Assembly (NCBI GenBank): GCA_017467965.1
Contig: JAFUJZ010000027.1
Location: 3,414 to 67,413 of the forward strand
Reading direction: 5' to 3'
Length of the DNA: 64,000 nt
Source of the DNA: Clostridia bacterium
GTDB lineage: Bacteria > Bacillota_A > Clostridia > UMGS1883
In this document: positions 60,075-64,000 of the stretch, in pieces
How positions within the stretch are numbered: the first letter of the stretch is position 1
How the letters are laid out: each line of letters begins with the position of its first letter
Notes under the pieces: model-generated
The model's input: only the letters and a program-made list of their open reading frames with translations
Databases searched by the model: none
What the model was told of the DNA's origin: nothing
Made by a program: the position numbers and the translations under genes

Positions 60075-60938
60075 ATGAAAACTGATATGAAAAAGAAAAT
60101 CCTCATGGGTCTGGGTGTATTTTTCGGTATAGTTGTTGCACTTATAGTTGCGGCTGTTATATATTTTTGGCCGATTGTTAAAGCATTTAATCCGTCACTG
60201 ATTACTTATTCAAATATAAAAGCTCTTTATATTGCTCTCACAATGGATGACGCGCAAAAGGAAGAGCGTTTAAAAGAAATTGATGACAATCTTTCTGAGG
60301 AAATCAAAAATTACGTAAGCGTGGAGATCCGTGATTTTACCGAGGAGGAAAAAAAGCAGATTGCCAGCGGTGAAAAAACAAAGACGGAGATTATTGCTCA
60401 GATTATAACAGAATCTACAAAACCCAAAGATGAGCCCGTGGAAATAACAACTGAGGCACCTTTGGTACAAAACGATAATGAGCAGACAGGTAGCGAAGAA
60501 AAACCTACTGAAAAACCAACCGAGAAGCCCACTGAAAAAAAGACTGAGGCGGCAAAACCCAAGGGTGAAACGGCTGATGAGATTGTTGCAAGACATATAG
60601 CAAAGCTGTATGAATATCATAATGAATTTGAAGGCAGAGTAAGTACTCTTAAGGAAAGAGCAAAAGCATATATGCACGCTTATAAAAAGGCAAACCCCGG
60701 TATTACTTGGCGTGATGCTAAGATTGCTACCATGAACAATCTTATGAGCGAGGCAACAAAGATAGAAAACGATTGTTATGCAAAGGTTGATGCTCAAATT
60801 CTTGCTCTTGAAAAGGACCTTAAAGCAATCAAAGCCGATACTTCTGTTGTAAGCACAGTAAAGACTGCCGCTTATAACGAAATGGAAGTAAGAAAGAGTA
60901 AGATAGTATCTGAGGGACAGGCAGAATTAAACAACTAA
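60075..60938 (+). CDS. Membrane-anchored protein with Thr-Glu-Lys-Pro linker, function unknown
   Basis: A 287-residue protein with an N-terminal membrane helix (about residues 9-31), then an extracellular helical part, a low-complexity linker with repeated KPTE units (about 141-158), and a second helical, coiled-coil-like domain (165-287) rich in Lys, Glu and Ala. I recognise no catalytic motif. The layout suggests a cell-surface structural or sensor protein. GAAAGG precedes ATG 60075. A consensus promoter precedes the gene and a possible structured RNA follows it, so it may form a transcription unit of its own. Confidence 0.7.
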   Translation: MKTDMKKKILMGLGVFFGIVVALIVAAVIYFWPIVKAFNPSLITYSNIKALYIALTMDDAQKEERLKEIDDNLSEEIKNYVSVEIRDFTEEEKKQIASGEKTKTEIIAQIITESTKPKDEPVEITTEAPLVQNDNEQTGSEEKPTEKPTEKPTEKKTEAAKPKGETADEIVARHIAKLYEYHNEFEGRVSTLKERAKAYMHAYKKANPGITWRDAKIATMNNLMSEATKIENDCYAKVDAQILALEKDLKAIKADTSVVSTVKTAAYNEMEVRKSKIVSEGQAELNN

Positions 60939-60945
60939 AAAAGAA

Positions 60946-61012
60946 GGGGATGTTAAAATAGTCCGGACCGCAAAAGGACGTAAATAGAGGCTATGAAATC
61001 CCCAAGTGTCCT
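60946..61012 (+). ncRNA. Candidate pseudoknotted RNA element, 3' of the membrane protein gene
   Basis: Two interleaved pairings are visible: GGGGAT (60946-60951) with ATCCCC (60998-61003), and AGGACG (60975-60980) with TGTCCT (61007-61012), which together form an H-type pseudoknot. A small hairpin ATAG-AGG-CTAT lies inside (60984-60994). A terminator follows 25 bases later. No protein can be read here. I cannot assign it to a known riboswitch or ribozyme class. It could be a 3'-UTR-derived small RNA; this is judged by eye, not folded by a program. Confidence 0.35.
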
Positions 61013-61036
61013 AGAAGGCTCAGTATTTATCGTGTA

Positions 61037-61075
61037 GAAAGCCATCGCATTTTAGCGATGGCTTTCTCTTATTTT
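61037..61075. terminator. Strong terminator between convergent genes
   Basis: GAAAGCCATCGC (61037-61048) pairs perfectly with GCGATGGCTTTC (61055-61066), then TCTTATTTTA. It ends the unit with the candidate RNA. Confidence 0.85.
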
Positions 61076-61083
61076 ATGCCTTT

Positions 61084-61797
61084 TTAGTCTATAGGGTTCA
61101 TATTATCATCCCAGTAAAAGAACTTGAGCTGTTTGTTTTGTGGAATATCGAGGGTGAAATAAGTGTCAAACCGGGATAAAACACCGGTGTATACTTTAGC
61201 AGCAAGCATGTAGCCGTCTTTGTAAAATGCAATAAAAATGCTTGTTTCACCGCTGTCTGTCGGTGTAAAATTATTCCATGAAAAAACCTTTATAACGGTA
61301 TTGTCTTCTGTTATAAATTCAAACGTATTATTGCGACAAATAACTCCGCGACAACGGTACGAGGTAACAGTTGTCAACATATTATCCGAATATTCGGCAA
61401 CCATGACATTGCGGTTGTAAATAGCCTCCTTTGTCATGGGAATGCTGATTTCATCACGGGCATTTTCGCCGTTTTGTACAACTATTTTCCACACGCCCTC
61501 GGGCCAAAGGCGGGAATAGGTTTCCGTTGGGATAACATAGCCGCTACGAAGCTCATCTCCCGAAATTGTAATAACATACTTTGCATAGCCCATATAGCCT
61601 TGCTCATCGTTGGGATAATAAAGCCCCAAGACTACCGTGGAAAAATCAGTGTCACCGTAAATGATTAAATCTTCACCAAGAGTATGGGAGGAATAGGGAT
61701 ATGGGTCTAGACTGATATAACTATCCTCAGCCAAAGCACAGACGGGTTGACATATAATTAATATTAAAATAATAGAAATAAGTTTTTTCATAGTCAT
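61084..61797 (-). CDS. Secreted small protein carrying two W-P motifs
   Basis: A 237-residue exported protein with a signal peptide (1 to about 23). The rest looks all-beta, perhaps two Ig-like domains: the first around 30-125, the second ending FFYWDDNMNPID at the very C-terminus. A related IKVFSWNNFTPTDSGE lies near residue 171. These motifs are shared with the larger exported proteins at 22739, 33053 and 52186. Function unknown. Its start overlaps the mgtE stop by 4 bases, so it is translated with the magnesium transporter. Confidence 0.65.
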   Translation of the reverse strand: MTMKKLISIILILIICQPVCALAEDSYISLDPYPYSSHTLGEDLIIYGDTDFSTVVLGLYYPNDEQGYMGYAKYVITISGDELRSGYVIPTETYSRLWPEGVWKIVVQNGENARDEISIPMTKEAIYNRNVMVAEYSDNMLTTVTSYRCRGVICRNNTFEFITEDNTVIKVFSWNNFTPTDSGETSIFIAFYKDGYMLAAKVYTGVLSRFDTYFTLDIPQNKQLKFFYWDDNMNPID

Positions 61798-63167
61798 ATA
61801 CCTAAAACAGATGTTGCTACGCGGAAATATACAATAAGAGAAAGCACGTCAACGATTGACGTAATAAAGGGGCTTGCCATAACCGCAGGGTCAAGCTTGA
61901 TTGCTTGGGCAAGCATGGGAAGGATTGCACCCACAATTTTTGCCGTAAGAACAGTTATAAAAAGTGAGATGCAAATTACTAAATCTACCATTATGGTTAT
62001 TTCCGGGTTTGAAAGGAGCATCCTGTCAACGAGCCATATTTTTGCAAAGCAGGCAACGGAAAGGCAACCACCGCAAAGCACTGCAGTGCGGATTTCTTTC
62101 CAAACAACACGGAAAATATCGCTTAATTTCAACTCATCAAGGCTTAATGCACGGATAACAGTGACAGACGACTGGCTACCCGAATTACCGCCCGTACCCA
62201 TAAGCATGGGAATAAATGCAATTAAAACTGCTTGGGAGGCGAGTGAAGATTCAAAGCTTGTGATAATCATACCTGTAAAAGTAGCGGAAATCATGAGCAG
62301 TAAAAGCCACGGAATACGTGAAAGGAATAACCCCCATGCACTCATTTTGAGATAGGGCTTTTCTGTAGGCGTGATAGCCGCCATTTTTTCAATATCCTCG
62401 GTAGTTTCTTCCTGGATAACGTCAACAGCGTCATCGATTGTTACAATACCTACAAGACGGTCTTCTTCATCTACAACAGGAAGTGCAAGAAAGTCGTATT
62501 TTTGAAGTAAGTTTGCAACATCCTCTTTGTCATCGGTTGTTTTTGCTGTGATGACGTTGGTTTTCATGATTTCCTCAATGGTTTTTTCCGGAGAGGAAAT
62601 AAGAAGCATCCTTGCTGATACAATACCCTTTACAACGCGGTTGTTGTCGGTTACGTAGCAGGTGTAGATAGTCTCCTTGTCAATACCCGAACGGCGGATA
62701 ACGCCCAAAGCATCCGAAACCGTAAGCGCGGAGTTGAGACGAACATATTCCGTTGTCATGATGCTACCGGCACTATCTTCGGGATACTGCAAAAGCTCAT
62801 TTATAGCATGACGGGTTTCTTTATCGGTGTTTTTAAGAATACGCTTTACAACACTGGCAGGCATTTCTTCCAAAATATCAACGGTATCGTCAAGATAAAG
62901 CTCGTTGAAAACCTCACGAAGCTCAACGTCGGAGAGAGTTTTGATAAGGTCTTCCTGCATGTCGGCGTCCATTTCGACAAAGGTTTCGGCAGCTAAATCT
63001 TTAGGAAGCAATCTAAAGAATATAGCAATGCGGTTTTCGGGCAAATCTGTCATGATAATGGCAAGGTCTGCACCATTCATTTCGGAAATAATGCTTTTAA
63101 GTTTTTGGAATTCACGATTAGTTAAAAGTTGGGGGATTTCGGTAATTAAATCCTCTTCTAAGTACAT
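61794..63167 (-). CDS. mgtE: Magnesium transporter MgtE
   Basis: A 457-residue MgtE: N-terminal helical magnesium-sensing domain (about 1-125), two CBS domains (about 130-250), a plug helix and five membrane helices with the pore signature PMLMGTGGNSGSQSS near residue 330. CBS and N domains close the channel when cytoplasmic Mg2+ is high. The start is ATG 63167 behind AAAGGTGGG; a start at 63260 would precede the promoter. No M-box riboswitch was recognised upstream. It overlaps the secreted-protein gene by 4 bases. Confidence 0.95.
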   Translation of the reverse strand: MYLEEDLITEIPQLLTNREFQKLKSIISEMNGADLAIIMTDLPENRIAIFFRLLPKDLAAETFVEMDADMQEDLIKTLSDVELREVFNELYLDDTVDILEEMPASVVKRILKNTDKETRHAINELLQYPEDSAGSIMTTEYVRLNSALTVSDALGVIRRSGIDKETIYTCYVTDNNRVVKGIVSARMLLISSPEKTIEEIMKTNVITAKTTDDKEDVANLLQKYDFLALPVVDEEDRLVGIVTIDDAVDVIQEETTEDIEKMAAITPTEKPYLKMSAWGLFLSRIPWLLLLMISATFTGMIITSFESSLASQAVLIAFIPMLMGTGGNSGSQSSVTVIRALSLDELKLSDIFRVVWKEIRTAVLCGGCLSVACFAKIWLVDRMLLSNPEITIMVDLVICISLFITVLTAKIVGAILPMLAQAIKLDPAVMASPFITSIVDVLSLIVYFRVATSVLGI

Positions 63168-63207
63168 AAAAAATCCCACCTTTCTGGAAAAATTGCGATT
63201 ATAATAT

Positions 63208-63236
63208 ATTTTATCACAGCAAAATGATATTGTCAA
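63208..63236 (-). promoter_or_regulatory. Sigma-A promoter of mgtE
   Basis: On the minus strand: TTGACA (63231-63236), a 17-bp spacer and TAAAAT (63208-63213), about 40 bases before the start. Confidence 0.75.
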
Positions 63237-63250
63237 AACAAATAAATGAG

Positions 63251-63279
63251 TTGAAAACACATGCCGTTTGTGATAAAAT
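63251..63279 (+). promoter_or_regulatory. Sigma-A promoter of the CBS-protein gene
   Basis: TTGAAA (63251-63256), a 17-bp spacer and TAAAAT (63274-63279), divergent from the mgtE promoter with only 14 bases between their -35 boxes. Confidence 0.7.
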
Positions 63280-63323
63280 AAAATGTAAGTATGTCCTTAA
63301 AATATTGAAAGGAATGAACCTAT

Positions 63324-63734
63324 ATGAATATACCTATGCTTCTTACTCCGAAAAGCGAGGTAATGTATATATATGATACATACACCGTGAGACAAGCTCT
63401 GGAAAAAATGGAGCATCACCGCTATAGTGCAATACCTATTATTAACGCCGAGGGTGCATATGTGGGTACTATAACAGAGGGTGATTTGCTTTGGGGAATA
63501 AAAAACAATTTTCACAAAATAGATTTTGAGGAACTGAGTGAATGTTCTGTTATGGATATCAAGCGTCATTCGGACAATATGCCCATAAGCATAGCTGAAA
63601 AAATAGAAGAGCTTTTTGAAAGAGCTCTTGAGCAGAACTTTGTTCCCGTTATTGATGATTCAAATACGTTTATAGGTATTGTTACACGTAGAAAAATAAT
63701 GGAATACATTAAAAGACAAAATACACAGGGATAA
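63324..63734 (+). CDS. CBS-domain protein of the CcpB/YkuL type
   Basis: A 136-residue protein with two CBS motifs: TVRQALEKMEHHRYSAIPIIN and GTITEGDLLW, then a helical ISIAEKIEELFERALEQNFVPVID and GIVTRRKIMEYI. Such small CBS proteins bind adenine nucleotides, including cyclic di-AMP in some Firmicutes, and act as sensors; the target here is unknown. AAAGGA precedes ATG 63324. It is divergent from mgtE and may be co-transcribed with the gene behind it, 11 bases later. Confidence 0.85.
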   Translation: MNIPMLLTPKSEVMYIYDTYTVRQALEKMEHHRYSAIPIINAEGAYVGTITEGDLLWGIKNNFHKIDFEELSECSVMDIKRHSDNMPISIAEKIEELFERALEQNFVPVIDDSNTFIGIVTRRKIMEYIKRQNTQG

Positions 63735-63745
63735 GGAGAAAAAAC

Positions 63746-64000
63746 ATGGAAGATAAGGATATTATCCTCGAAGAAACCGAAAGCGAAGAAAACGCAGAAA
63801 TTGAAGAAGAGACAGACGAGGAAGAAGAGGAGTTTGAACTTAGCAACGAGGCAAAGAAGGTCATCAAAATTGCCGTTATTGAAGCTATTGTACTGATAGT
63901 TTTGCTTTTTGTGTGCAGGTTATGGGTTTTCCCGCCCATGGCAAGGGTAAGTGAACTTCATACACAGATTGCAATGGAATGTGTGGGCATTTCGCTTACA
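63746..64000 (+). CDS. Acidic N-terminus membrane protein, cut by the window end
   Basis: An open frame of 85 codons running off the end. The first 40 residues are extremely acidic (Glu/Asp-rich), followed by a membrane helix (about 45-66) and the sequence CRLWVFPPMARVSE. The ribosome site AAGGAG lies 7 bases before ATG 63746. Function unknown. Confidence 0.65.
   Translation, partial: MEDKDIILEETESEENAEIEEETDEEEEEFELSNEAKKVIKIAVIEAIVLIVLLFVCRLWVFPPMARVSELHTQIAMECVGISLT

Noticed and set aside
60946..61012. Assignment of the pseudoknot element to twister, pistol, HDV-like or c-di-GMP classes
   Set aside because: Conserved core sequences of those classes, as far as I can recall them, do not line up with this stretch.
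63168..63323. M-box (magnesium) riboswitch before mgtE
   Set aside because: The leader between promoter and start is about 40 bases, too short for an M-box.
1..64000. CRISPR arrays, insertion sequences, tRNA and rRNA genes
   Set aside because: No regularly spaced repeats, transposase motifs, tRNA cloverleaf signatures or rRNA-like sequence were noticed by eye.

Overview
This window reads as a chromosomal segment of a strictly anaerobic, low-to-moderate-GC Gram-positive bacterium of the class Clostridia, probably an uncultured gut-type lineage. The evidence is an oxygen-sensitive class III ribonucleotide reductase (nrdD/nrdG), a corrinoid methyltransferase operon with its ATP-dependent activator, a 2-hydroxyacyl-CoA-dehydratase-type activase pair, a tryptophan T-box, an SLH-domain surface protein, and many sigma-A promoters with exactly 17-bp spacers. 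Coding density is high. No tRNA, rRNA, transposase or CRISPR array was seen.

Layout. 1-3.7 kb: a zinc-ribbon membrane protein, then an operon of xylulokinase-type kinase, AzlC, AzlD and an AraC regulator. 3.8-8.2 kb: a corrinoid methyl-transfer operon (two URO-D-like methyltransferases, a corrinoid protein and a RACo-like activator). 8.4-11.65 kb (minus): nrdD-nrdG-dut, preceded by a promoter overlapping a NrdR-box pair. 11.7-18 kb: a fused Wzz/BY-kinase, then t6A and protein-modification genes (sua5, arginine-phosphatase-like, rimI, tsaD) and an aminopeptidase P. 18-25.3 kb: secA, prfB (no programmed frameshift), an SLH protein and a secreted sialate O-acetylesterase-like protein. 25.3-30.7 kb (minus): a CBS protein, comF, recD2, metK and a COG2426 membrane protein. 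30.75-33 kb: a Trp T-box driving trpB and a strikingly degenerate trpA. 33-35.3 kb: a secreted HExxH metallopeptidase-like protein.

35.3-40.9 kb is an accessory block: an unrecognised protein on the minus strand, a 55-residue peptide with internal YETG repeats, a Sel1-like protein, a VirD4/TraG-type ATPase with no membrane segment and no relaxase nearby, a YbjN-like small protein and a PPP-family phosphatase. It is the best place to look for an undescribed system. 40.9-45 kb (minus) holds a split CoA-dehydratase/activase pair. 45-50 kb is housekeeping (lepB, rbgA, rnhB, yraN) followed by argD-argF behind a promoter with an ArgR-like box.

50-64 kb: a GNAT flanked by palindromic repeats and followed by the tail of a vanished paralogue, a polysaccharide deacetylase-like protein, two divergent large secreted modular proteins sharing a C-terminal carbohydrate-binding-like module, an RlmL-like methyltransferase, a membrane protein with a Pro-Thr-Glu-Lys linker followed by a possible pseudoknotted RNA, an MgtE transporter coupled to a small secreted protein, a CBS protein, and a membrane protein cut by the window end. 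Several secreted proteins share a short aromatic-W-(D/N/E)...P(L/I/V) motif that closes a small domain.
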